A stretch of 64,000 nt of DNA from contig NZ_JAHVHU010000007.1 in assembly GCF_019802045.1 (NCBI RefSeq), positions 124,001 through 188,000 of the forward strand. The letters are read 5' to 3'. Shown piece after piece: positions 1 to 7,591 of the stretch (its first letter is position 1; each line of letters starts with the position of its first letter). Position numbers and translations under genes: made by a program. The notes below the pieces were generated by a model, which worked only from the letters and a program-made list of their open reading frames with translations, was not told the origin of the DNA and made no database searches. Source of the stretch: Membranihabitans marinus. Lineage in GTDB: Bacteria; Bacteroidota; Bacteroidia; Chitinophagales; Saprospiraceae.

Positions 1-518
1 CGAATGTTGCGTATGGGGTTATCCTTTTCAGATCGTCGGATGGTCATTTCCAGAATACCCTCTTTCGGTGTAGGGAAGTCAAAAACGATGCGGTGATCCC
101 CGGTTTGCTTCAGGTTCTTGTGTCCGCCCCAAAAGCTGAGCTCCCCGTCACCTTCCCACAGAACCGTATACGCTCCGGCCGGCCATCCATCGGTAATAGC
201 CCATATAGTGACCACCCGCTGTGGATAGTCTGATCCGGGTACATTTTGAGGCACATGGGTAGGATAACCATCCTCCCGGAAAGTCATCTCATCTTTGAAG
301 CCTGAATTAAAAGGATCATTGGGGTCTCCGACCGACTTTGTGTACCAGGTCCGGGAAGTACGCATAAGGTCCACAAAAGGTATTTCTGTTCCATAGTCTG
401 CCAATCCGGCCAGATTGGTTCCGAAATTGAGTTTGCAGCTATCTGGTATTTGACCAAACGCTATGGGTCCACCACTTAACAACACACCTATAAAAATTAA
501 AAACCGCAAAGGGGACAT
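1..518 (-). CDS. Secreted protein, N-terminal part (gene runs off the left edge)
   Basis: An open frame starts at ATG (complement of 518-516) and continues without a stop to the window edge, giving 172 codons of N-terminus. The first about 22 residues form a signal peptide: short charged start, hydrophobic core LRFLIFIGVLLSGG, then AFGQ before the mature chain. The mature part contains NLAGLADYGTEIPFVDLMRT, an Asn-Leu-Ala-Gly/Phe-Val-Asp pattern I associate with large secreted carbohydrate-related proteins of Bacteroidota, but I cannot name the family. It is divergent from the GH20 gene with about 140 bp between starts, so shared control is possible. The full length and any C-terminal sorting signal lie outside the window. 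Confidence 0.75.
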   Translation of the reverse strand, partial: MSPLRFLIFIGVLLSGGPIAFGQIPDSCKLNFGTNLAGLADYGTEIPFVDLMRTSRTWYTKSVGDPNDPFNSGFKDEMTFREDGYPTHVPQNVPGSDYPQRVVTIWAITDGWPAGAYTVLWEGDGELSFWGGHKNLKQTGDHRIVFDFPTPKEGILEMTIRRSEKDNPIRNI

Positions 519-658
519 ATCGATTAATTTGGGATGAAATTAAATAATCTAACGTTTATGCCGCTTTAAATAGTTTAAAATTTTCATTTTCATTACCTTG
601 TCTTCTATGGTAGCATACGAGAATGTCTCTAACAGTTATTGCGGTCAAAAAAGCACAC

Positions 659-2971
659 ATGAAATTGCTTCCGATAAAATGTATCATTTTCCTTTTGGCG
701 GGCTTTTCTTTTTTTTCGTCCTGCCGGAAAGATCTTAAATTACAGCCCATCCACATCATTCCAGAGCCTGTCTCCGTTCAGGCACTGCATTTATCTCCTT
801 TTGTAATCGATGATCATTCGATCATCTACATCACGGATTCTTCGATGATGCTCCCGGCTCAACTTTTACTTACAACCCTTGGCGGGGGTTATAAAATAAG
901 AATGATCGACCGCACCTTATCGACCCACAGCGGGATTTCCTTAAGACATTCTACGGATACCAGCATACGCGACCAAGGTTACAACCTGGAAATCCACACG
1001 CAAAGCATCGTGATCTCCGCCCATGACACTCCCGGACTGTGGCACGGCGTTCAATCACTCCGGCAATTATTGCCGGCTGATCCGGCAGAAATCAGCACGG
1101 CTTCGTTACCCTCTTTGGTCATTAATGACTATCCCCGGTTTGGTTGGCGGGGCATGCATTTGGATGTTTCCCGACATTTTATGCCGGTACCCTTTATAAA
1201 AAAATACATTGATATGCTTTCATTCCACAAGCTCAATGTGTTTCACTGGCATCTTGTCGATGGCATCGGATGGCGAATTGAGATAAAATCCCATCCCGAA
1301 CTCACAGAGGTCGGAGCTTGGCGGGTCGTCAAAGAAGACAAAAAACCCTGGGAGGATTTTGAAGTGTGGAGATCAGGAGACCCCCGGCCCAAATACGGTG
1401 GATTTTATACCCAGGAAGACATACGAGAGGTGGTCGCTTATGCCACCCAAAAAGGCATTACGGTGTTGCCCGAAATTGAGCTGCCCGGCCACTCGGAAGT
1501 TGTATTTGAGTGCTACCCCGAACTTCGATGCATCGATGAAAAGGGCGATTACCTCCCGAACATCGGTGTATATTGCGCGAACCTCCAGGCTTCCTATGAT
1601 ATACTCGAAGATGTATTGGTGGAAGTCATGGATCTTTTTCCATCCGAATACATCCATATTGGGGGCGATGAGGTGAACAAAAGCAACTGGACCCAATGTG
1701 CCCGGGATAAAAAACTCATGGAACGTGAACACTATACACCGGAAGAAGTACAAAGTCATTTTGTCAATCATTTTGACCGGTTTTTACGGGACCATGATCG
1801 AAAAATGATGGGTTGGCACGAAATTCTGGAAGGCAATTTAAGCCCTTCGGCAGCGATTATGTATTGGGGGAATGGTCGAGCGGACGATGTGGATGAAATG
1901 CTCCGGGAAGGTCATGAATCCGTGCTGACGCCAGGCAATATTTATTATTTTGATCATTATCAAAGCACCAGCAAACACGAACCTCCGGCATTCGGAGGGC
2001 TTTCGACACTCACTCAGGTCTATGAGTATGAGCCTTACCCGGCAGCCATTGAAGACACATATGGAAATCAGGTTCTTGGCATTCAGGCCAACTGCTGGAC
2101 CGAATATATGGACCATTCCGATCAGGTAGAATATATGGTTTTTCCCCGCATCGCAGCGCTGGCTGAGTCGGCCTGGTCTCCCCGCCACAAAAAAGACTGG
2201 AGTGTGTTTACGCAAAAAATTCCCCGACTGCTGGATTTTTATAATCATCAGGATATTCAGTATGCACCGAGCAGTTTTCGTCCACTCATCAATGTATCGT
2301 TGGACCATCAATCCAATGAATTGTATGTCCGCCTCGACCCAGAGCTTCCAAGTGACCTCTACTATTCCATGGATCAAAGTCCACCCACACCAGCCCAGGG
2401 AATGCCCTATGCCGGTCCTTTTCCTTTATCAGAAACAACCACGATCCGGGCCGGGGCTTATCAGAACGAAAAAGAGATTGTAAAACCGGAGGTCAAAAAA
2501 GTCATCGTACACAAAGCTCTCGGCAAAGAAGTTGTTTTAGGAACACGGCCCTATTCCAGCTACATGGCAGATGGACCACAAACCCTGGTTGATGGACAAT
2601 TTGGTGGCGACAACTGGGGCAATGGGCGGTGGTTGGGATTATTAAATAAAAATGTCGACGCAGAGATTCATTTTAACTCATCCTCTTCCATCCGGTCTAT
2701 CGGTTATTCCGCCATCGAAGATCAGGGGTCGGGGATATATTTTCCGGAACAGATCCGGGTATCCGTCTCGGTGGATGGCGAGCACTACACGGAAATTACT
2801 ACCGCAGATATTGATAACAATGCTATTCAGTACAGCTCTAAAACCAGGGACAGCATCTTCACCATTGCATTTCCACCACAAGAGACCAAATACCTGAAGG
2901 TGGAAGCCGCTCTGCCCCGGATTCCGGACAAAGGAATGTTCTTGTTCGTGGATGAGATTATCGTGCAGTAG
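659..2971 (+). CDS. Glycoside hydrolase family 20 beta-N-acetylhexosaminidase, lipoprotein
   Basis: Predicted exo-beta-N-acetylglucosaminidase that removes terminal GlcNAc/GalNAc from chitin oligomers or glycans, anchored in the envelope. The ATG at 659 is preferred over the in-frame one at 623 because it gives a clean lipoprotein signal (MKLLPIKC start, lipobox FFSSC). Domains in order: GH20b-like N-terminal fold (about 30-145), TIM barrel beginning at FGWRGMHLDVSRHF, with the catalytic Asp337-Glu338 pair in HIGGDEVNKSNW, then a chitobiase C-terminal/Fn3-associated segment (about 550-625) and a discoidin-like tail ending FLFVDEIIVQ. About 770 residues is normal for multidomain Bacteroidota members. 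The stop lies 6 bp from the convergent permease stop. The tail resembles that of the membrane cytochrome at 59830-61986. Confidence 0.95.
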   Translation: MKLLPIKCIIFLLAGFSFFSSCRKDLKLQPIHIIPEPVSVQALHLSPFVIDDHSIIYITDSSMMLPAQLLLTTLGGGYKIRMIDRTLSTHSGISLRHSTDTSIRDQGYNLEIHTQSIVISAHDTPGLWHGVQSLRQLLPADPAEISTASLPSLVINDYPRFGWRGMHLDVSRHFMPVPFIKKYIDMLSFHKLNVFHWHLVDGIGWRIEIKSHPELTEVGAWRVVKEDKKPWEDFEVWRSGDPRPKYGGFYTQEDIREVVAYATQKGITVLPEIELPGHSEVVFECYPELRCIDEKGDYLPNIGVYCANLQASYDILEDVLVEVMDLFPSEYIHIGGDEVNKSNWTQCARDKKLMEREHYTPEEVQSHFVNHFDRFLRDHDRKMMGWHEILEGNLSPSAAIMYWGNGRADDVDEMLREGHESVLTPGNIYYFDHYQSTSKHEPPAFGGLSTLTQVYEYEPYPAAIEDTYGNQVLGIQANCWTEYMDHSDQVEYMVFPRIAALAESAWSPRHKKDWSVFTQKIPRLLDFYNHQDIQYAPSSFRPLINVSLDHQSNELYVRLDPELPSDLYYSMDQSPPTPAQGMPYAGPFPLSETTTIRAGAYQNEKEIVKPEVKKVIVHKALGKEVVLGTRPYSSYMADGPQTLVDGQFGGDNWGNGRWLGLLNKNVDAEIHFNSSSSIRSIGYSAIEDQGSGIYFPEQIRVSVSVDGEHYTEITTADIDNNAIQYSSKTRDSIFTIAFPPQETKYLKVEAALPRIPDKGMFLFVDEIIVQ

Positions 2972-2977
2972 CGCGAC

Positions 2978-4138
2978 TCATCCTCGAAACAAAAAGAAAT
3001 CATCTTTGACATGCTCTATTTTGTCATCTCGATTGGTCATGATGTATTCCAGTGCCAGACCGGTGAAATTCCGGCCTTTCTCGGTAAGTGATACGATTTG
3101 ATCTTCGATCGTAATCATATTATTTTTCAGAGCCAGTTCCACCACTGTTTTGGATTGTACCTCCTGCCAATTGATGTGCTCTTGCAAATGATTTAGGTGT
3201 CGTTCGCTTAATTCAGAATGGTTATTGAGGTGCAGCAAAAAGGTAATCAAAGAAACCTCTGTGCGCTGTTGTTTTTGACGATAAAGCACAGAGAGCAAAC
3301 CCTTATCCGGCGCAAACAAGTACACCATCAAAAAAACAATCCCCAAAACAGTGGTCATGGAACCCGAAATCGAAGCATCCAGCAAATGTGCCAGCCAATA
3401 ACCTGCGATTGCTGAAAAGACGCCTAAAAGCACCGACAGAATCAGCATCTTTTTCAAATCCGTCGTCAATAGATAAGCAGTAGCAGCAGGTGCAATCATC
3501 AAGGCAACAACGAGGATGGCACCCACGGCATCAAATGCACCAACGATCGTGATGGACGACACCGACATCAGGCCATAGTGCAGTACGACGGGAGAAAAAC
3601 CCAGAGCCGCCGACAACCCGGCATCAAAAGTGCTGACTTTGAGTTCTTTAAAAAATAAAACCATCAAAGTAACAGTGACCACCAGGATCGTACCCATCAC
3701 CCAAAGGGATTTAGGTCCCATATCCCGACCGGCGATCAATAGCCGGTCAAATGGAGCAAATGCCAGCTCACCGAGCAACACCGCATCGATATCCAAATGT
3801 ATGTCACTCGCATTTTTGGCGATCAGAATAACCCCCACGCTAAATAAGGTCGGAAAGACCAAACCAATGGCTGTATCTTCTTTGACCAATCCTGTTTTTT
3901 GAATAATCTCCACCAAAACCACGGTGACAATACCTGTTACCGCCGCTAATAAAATGAGTATAGGAGAATTTAAATCCTGGGTGATAAAGAAACCAATGAC
4001 GATACCCGGCAAGATCGAGTGGCTGATTGCATCACTAATTAAAGCCATTTTCCGCAACACCAAAAACACACCGGGGATGGCACAGGCAGCTGCTACTACG
4101 GCAGCAATTAATTGTATGTCCAGCTGTGCACTACTCAT
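2978..4138 (-). CDS. Zn/Mn ABC transporter permease (TroD-like) with C-terminal winged-helix-like domain
   Basis: Inner-membrane permease of a TroABCD/ZnuABC-type metal importer. About residues 1-285 are strongly hydrophobic with the ABC-3 family pattern (ALISDAISHSILPGI near the N-terminus, then LHYGLMSVSSITIVGAFDAV and LVVALMIAPAATAYLLT). Residues about 290-386 are soluble and predicted helical, ending with the wing-like ITIEDQIVSLTEKGRNFTGL, which resembles a DtxR/MarR-type winged helix. Classical TroD is about 280-370 residues without this domain. Its ATG overlaps the end of the upstream permease gene by 8 bp, so the two are translationally coupled. The tail may sense metal or the transport state; that is inference. 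Confidence 0.9.
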   Translation of the reverse strand: MSSAQLDIQLIAAVVAAACAIPGVFLVLRKMALISDAISHSILPGIVIGFFITQDLNSPILILLAAVTGIVTVVLVEIIQKTGLVKEDTAIGLVFPTLFSVGVILIAKNASDIHLDIDAVLLGELAFAPFDRLLIAGRDMGPKSLWVMGTILVVTVTLMVLFFKELKVSTFDAGLSAALGFSPVVLHYGLMSVSSITIVGAFDAVGAILVVALMIAPAATAYLLTTDLKKMLILSVLLGVFSAIAGYWLAHLLDASISGSMTTVLGIVFLMVYLFAPDKGLLSVLYRQKQQRTEVSLITFLLHLNNHSELSERHLNHLQEHINWQEVQSKTVVELALKNNMITIEDQIVSLTEKGRNFTGLALEYIMTNRDDKIEHVKDDFFLFRG

Positions 4139-5255
4139 CTTTTAGTTGTTGGTTATAAAGATTTTTAGCTGCATCGAACCCGTGTTCGGTTAATGACCAT
4201 TCCAATCCGTCAATTTCAACCCAATGCCTCTCTTCCATTTTTCTCAATGATTTTCTGGAAAAGCCATGAAAGTCATTTAATATACGGATGGAGTGGGGAT
4301 GGGTGACATCTTCATGGGTTTTGGCAATATCAAACATCAACTGCAATGTCTTTTTCAGCTTAAGATCATTCCTGTTCCTGCGGAAACGTATTTCACGAAA
4401 AAGCAAACCTCGTCCCGGTGAAAACACAAATGAAATCAAAACAAAGGTTGCGGCCACTAAAACAATCACAGGTCCGGTCGAAAGGTTATCCTGACTGGCA
4501 CTTATCGCGGTCCCAACGACCCCGGCCAAAGCGCCCAATACGGCTGCCAGAACGATCATAACCCAGAGGTGATTCGTCCATTGACGAGCTGCAGCCGCCG
4601 GTGCCAGCAACATGGCACTCATCAATACGACGCCGACCGTCTGAAGCCCGATCACAATGGCTAATACAATAAAAAATGTAATCAACGCATCGATAAATTT
4701 GACATTGAATCCCAGGGTTTTGGTATAATCCATATCAAATAACATAATCTTGAATTCTTTCCAGAACAACAATAGAATAATCAGACTGATGCCCGTCACT
4801 CCAATCATAATCATCACATCGCTTTCAACCAAAGTAGCTGCCTGACCAAATAAATACTTGTCCAGCCCTGCCTGATTGGCATTGGGTTGCTTTTGGATAT
4901 ATGTAAGCAACAGCATGCCAAAACCAAAAAACAGCGAAAGAATCAAACCCAGGGCCGTATCCATTTTTAGGTGCGTCTTGGAAGTGATCCCACGAATCCA
5001 GAAAGTTCCGAGCAGACCACAGACCAAAGCGCCCAGCATCAGCACATGGGTTTCTTTGGCACCAGTGATCAAAAACGCCAATGCTATACCGGGCAATGCA
5101 GCATGCGAAATGGCATCACCCAACAAGCTTTGCTTGCGCAATACCGCAAAACTCCCCAGCATACCACAAATGGCACCCAACACAGCGGTACCTATCGTGA
5201 TGGTCCGCAGGGTATAATCAGAAAAAACCATTTGGAAATATTCTGTAAAAGTCAT
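4131..5255 (-). CDS. Zn/Mn ABC transporter permease (TroC-like) with C-terminal winged-helix-like domain
   Basis: First of two paired ABC-3 family permeases. The membrane part (about 1-285) shows the family signature LLGDAISHAALPGIALAFL and VVLMSAMLLAPAAAARQWT. The last about 90 residues are soluble, with HPHSIRILNDFHGFSRKSLR followed by MEERHWVEIDGLEWSLTEHG, a helix-turn-helix plus wing pattern. Paralogous to the following permease, probably forming a heterodimer with it. Upstream on the same strand lies a decayed S23 gene and then the ATPase, so the operon has been stretched by about 550 bp here. Confidence 0.9.
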   Translation of the reverse strand: MTFTEYFQMVFSDYTLRTITIGTAVLGAICGMLGSFAVLRKQSLLGDAISHAALPGIALAFLITGAKETHVLMLGALVCGLLGTFWIRGITSKTHLKMDTALGLILSLFFGFGMLLLTYIQKQPNANQAGLDKYLFGQAATLVESDVMIMIGVTGISLIILLLFWKEFKIMLFDMDYTKTLGFNVKFIDALITFFIVLAIVIGLQTVGVVLMSAMLLAPAAAARQWTNHLWVMIVLAAVLGALAGVVGTAISASQDNLSTGPVIVLVAATFVLISFVFSPGRGLLFREIRFRRNRNDLKLKKTLQLMFDIAKTHEDVTHPHSIRILNDFHGFSRKSLRKMEERHWVEIDGLEWSLTEHGFDAAKNLYNQQLKDE

Positions 5256-5425
5256 TTTATTGTCAATAGTCTGTAGTTAATAGTCTGTAGTCTTTACGAG
5301 CACAATATTCAGTGGTTGTTGTCATTTCGGTTATCGGTTATTGGTACGCTTCGCTATTGGTCATTGGATAGTCCGTGGTCTTTAGTCAGTAGTCGATGTG
5401 AGTTCTCTTTGGTCTGCAGTTATTG
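5256..5425. repeat. Low-complexity intergenic repeat tract
   Basis: Between the permease start and the end of the S23 remnant the DNA is made of short degenerate words. A 13-nt word AATAGTCTGTAGT occurs twice, at 5265-5277 and 5279-5291 (period 14). Further on, variants of GGTTATTGG, GGTCATTGG, TAGTCAGTAGTC and GTCATT recur to about 5437. Similar word-salad spacers occur near 33830, 40015, 50315 and 59740. No coding potential seen. Such tracts are common between Bacteroidota genes and may mark a past insertion. Confidence 0.55.
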
Positions 5426-5770
5426 TCATTCGTCATTTAATTTCTTTTGGTACTTTTGAAGGTTTGTAATCATTTTGTCCATTTGGGGTAGTCTTAACCT
5501 GGAGGTTGTTTTTTCATTTGGAATATATTTCTGTCAGGTTGCAATGGTGGAGCTGACAACACTTTCCCTTACAGAGCCTTGAGCGATTGAATTGTGGATC
5601 AGTACAGCCAAACTCAAGGCAATGGACTGAGCTGCTCTTCGGTATTGAGAAGTCAATCCAAATCGCTCATCGTTCGAAAAGTCCTTTGCAATATCATAAA
5701 CTTCGTCAATAAACTCCAACGATTTTTGATATACCCTTAACTCCTCAAACTTGTATTCTACATCTGCCAT
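5426..5770 (-). pseudogene. Decayed S23/four-helix-bundle protein gene
   Basis: The ATG at 5770 opens a 78-codon frame whose first 52 residues match the four-helix-bundle (23S rRNA IVS, S23) family: FEELRVYQKSLEFIDEVYDI, then FGLTSQYRRAAQSIALSLA. The family then expects an AEGSG...F..FL stretch. Instead, the alternative frame over 5590-5620 reads GCTDPQFNR and the original frame resumes with AQGSVRESVVSSTIAT, so a pair of small indels has removed part of the motif. An in-frame TGA (5534-5536) follows, after which the same frame continues QKYIPNEKTTSRLRLPQMDK to MITNLQKYQKKLNDE and a stop at 5426, the expected C-terminal helix. Total 115 codons against about 118-125 normally. I infer at least three lesions and no function. 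It sits inside the metal ABC operon. Confidence 0.75.
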
Positions 5771-5805
5771 GTTTTTTTTCTTTAAATATTTTAGACGTCC
5801 ACCGA

Positions 5806-6546
5806 CTATTTATTCACCGCCACCTTGTAGTTAATTCCATACGTTTTGGTCAGATTATCATCATTAAAAACCTCCTTAATAGGCCCCGTGGCGATTTTTT
5901 TCACATTGAGGAAAGTTACCCAATCAAAATATTCGGGCACGGTCTGAAGATCGTGGTGAACGACGACCAGCGTTTTGCCAGCTTTACGCAATTCTTTGAG
6001 AATATTAATGATGGCTATTTCCGTTGTTGCATCGACCCCTTGAAACGGCTCATCCATAAAATAAATAGAGGCATCCTGCACCAATGCACGTGCCAAAAAT
6101 ACCCGCTGCTGCTGACCGCCGCTCAGTTGGCTGATTTGCCGGTTTTTAAAAGGAAGCATTCCCACTTTCTCCAGAGCCTCCAGTGCTGCTTTTTTTTCTT
6201 TTTGACCCGGTCGTCTGATCCAACCCAGGCTTCCGTAGGTTCCCATGAGGACAACATCGGCGGCTGTTGTCGGGAAATCCCAATCTACACTTCCTTTTTG
6301 CGGCACATAAGCCACCAGCTTACGTTGATTCTTATACGGCTTTCCAAAGATCGACACACTGCCCGCTATGGGTTTTATAATCCCTAAAATTGACTTGATC
6401 AGGGTGGATTTCCCGGCACCATTTGGCCCGACGATCGCCATCAGCACCCCTTCAGGCACTTCCAGATCAATGTCCCACAACACCGGCTTGTAATCATAAG
6501 CCACGGTCAGGTCATCGACACTAATTGCCAGTTTTTCTTCCGTCAT
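5806..6546 (-). CDS. Zn/Mn ABC transporter ATP-binding protein (TroB/ZnuC-like)
   Basis: Cytoplasmic ATPase that powers the metal importer. All nucleotide-binding motifs are present: Walker [11 protein letters not shown]-loop [13 protein letters not shown], signature LSGGQQQR, Walker [11 protein letters not shown] and switch histidine in VVVHHDL. The Q-loop sequence with DWDFP is typical of manganese/zinc/iron importers of this family. 246 residues is the usual size. It starts 14 bp after the binding protein gene stops, in the same operon; the permeases follow after a decayed insertion. Confidence 0.95.
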   Translation of the reverse strand: MTEEKLAISVDDLTVAYDYKPVLWDIDLEVPEGVLMAIVGPNGAGKSTLIKSILGIIKPIAGSVSIFGKPYKNQRKLVAYVPQKGSVDWDFPTTAADVVLMGTYGSLGWIRRPGQKEKKAALEALEKVGMLPFKNRQISQLSGGQQQRVFLARALVQDASIYFMDEPFQGVDATTEIAIINILKELRKAGKTLVVVHHDLQTVPEYFDWVTFLNVKKIATGPIKEVFNDDNLTKTYGINYKVAVNK

Positions 6547-6560
6547 TATTCTATGTATTG

Positions 6561-7499
6561 TTATCGCAATGCATTGACAATCGTTTTAACATTGTACTTG
6601 AACATCCCAATATAGGTTCCTTCTTCTGTTCCCGGATTACCTAGCGCATCACTATACAACGATCCGCCGATAGCCACCTCATGGTTTTTGGAAAGCACCG
6701 CAGCCTGCAACGCCTCTATCGTCCGTCGCGGCACTGAACTTTCAATAAAAATAGCCTTAACCTCGTGTTCAATAATAAAATCTGAAAGCCGCTGTACATC
6801 CTGTACCCCGGCCTCTGTAGCCGTGGATATTCCTTGCAAACCAACGACTTCAAAACCATACCGTTTTCCAAAATAATTAAAAGCATCATGGGCGGTCACT
6901 AAAATCCGTTTCGATTTGGGTAAAGTTTCAATGATCTGCTCGACCTCTACTTCCAGTTCATCCAGTTTTTTCTGATAGACCGTATTATTCTCTTTAAATA
7001 ATTCAGCGTTTTCCGGGTCCGCTTCTGAAAGTATTTGAGTAACCTTGTCGGCAAATTGCTTAAAAAACTGAATATTGAACCACACATGGGGATCATAATT
7101 GGAGGCAAACAACTTCGAACCTATAAGTTGATTTTTATCTAAGGTTTCACCTAAAGCAATGGTTTCTTTACCACGCACCTTCATTTTTTCAAAAACATCC
7201 ACCAACTTGCCTTCCAGATGTAAGCCACTGTAAAAGATAATATCTGCTCCAAATAACTTGGACACATCTCCCTCACTGGCTTTATATAAATGCGGATCTA
7301 CCCCGGCACCCATCAATCCTTCCACTTCCACAACCTCCCCACCGATATTTTTAACCAAGTCCGTTAACATCGTCGTCGTCGTCACTACTTTGAGTTTTCC
7401 CGACTCTTCCGGTGTACTACAGGAAAAAAGGCCCAACACCATGATCAGCAAGGCTACAATTGCCAGCCAATTAATTTTTTCTAAAGTATATTTTATCAT
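6561..7499 (-). CDS. Zn/Mn ABC transporter substrate-binding lipoprotein (TroA-like)
   Basis: Envelope metal-binding protein of cluster A-I. Lipoprotein signal with lipobox LGLFSCS. The metal ligands expected for TroA are visible: His in [13 protein letters not shown], His in NYDPHVWFN, His in [11 protein letters not shown], and Asp in SLYSDALG; a long His-rich loop as in ZnuA is absent. This His3Asp set is that of TroA-type proteins, which bind Zn and Mn. First gene of the importer operon (then ATPase, two permeases). A -7-like element and a small palindrome lie upstream (7522-7566). Confidence 0.94.
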   Translation of the reverse strand: MIKYTLEKINWLAIVALLIMVLGLFSCSTPEESGKLKVVTTTTMLTDLVKNIGGEVVEVEGLMGAGVDPHLYKASEGDVSKLFGADIIFYSGLHLEGKLVDVFEKMKVRGKETIALGETLDKNQLIGSKLFASNYDPHVWFNIQFFKQFADKVTQILSEADPENAELFKENNTVYQKKLDELEVEVEQIIETLPKSKRILVTAHDAFNYFGKRYGFEVVGLQGISTATEAGVQDVQRLSDFIIEHEVKAIFIESSVPRRTIEALQAAVLSKNHEVAIGGSLYSDALGNPGTEEGTYIGMFKYNVKTIVNALR

Positions 7500-7521
7500 A
7501 AGCTATTAGTTCAAACTCATG

Positions 7522-7529
7522 CAAATATA
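7522..7529 (-). promoter_or_regulatory. Candidate -7 element of the metal importer operon
   Basis: The minus strand reads TATATTTG here, a full match to the Bacteroidota -7 consensus TAnnTTTG, 23 bp upstream of the TroA-like start. A TTTG at 7548-7545 lies 15 nt further upstream, which is short for the usual -33 spacing of about 19. The location is right for a promoter but unproven. Confidence 0.5.
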
Positions 7530-7554
7530 AGCATTTAGCTTCATCAAACATAAA

Positions 7555-7566
7555 AGTTGGACAACT
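7555..7566. promoter_or_regulatory. Candidate operator palindrome upstream of the metal importer
   Basis: AGTTGGACAACT is an inverted repeat (AGTTG-GA-CAACT) just upstream of the candidate -33/-7 region of the importer operon. The position suits a metal-responsive (DtxR/MntR or Fur family) repressor or an activator. I know no matching consensus for this lineage, so the link is inference. Confidence 0.35.
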
Positions 7567-7591
7567 CTAATAAAAGGATATAAACAGCCGA

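Noticed and set aside
1838-2377. 179-codon minus-strand open frame inside GH20
   Set aside because: Opposite a gene with intact domains; no recognisable motif.
5534-5536. In-frame TGA in the S23 gene as a selenocysteine codon
   Set aside because: No SECIS-like hairpin follows, the family has no selenoproteins, and other lesions upstream show the gene is decayed.
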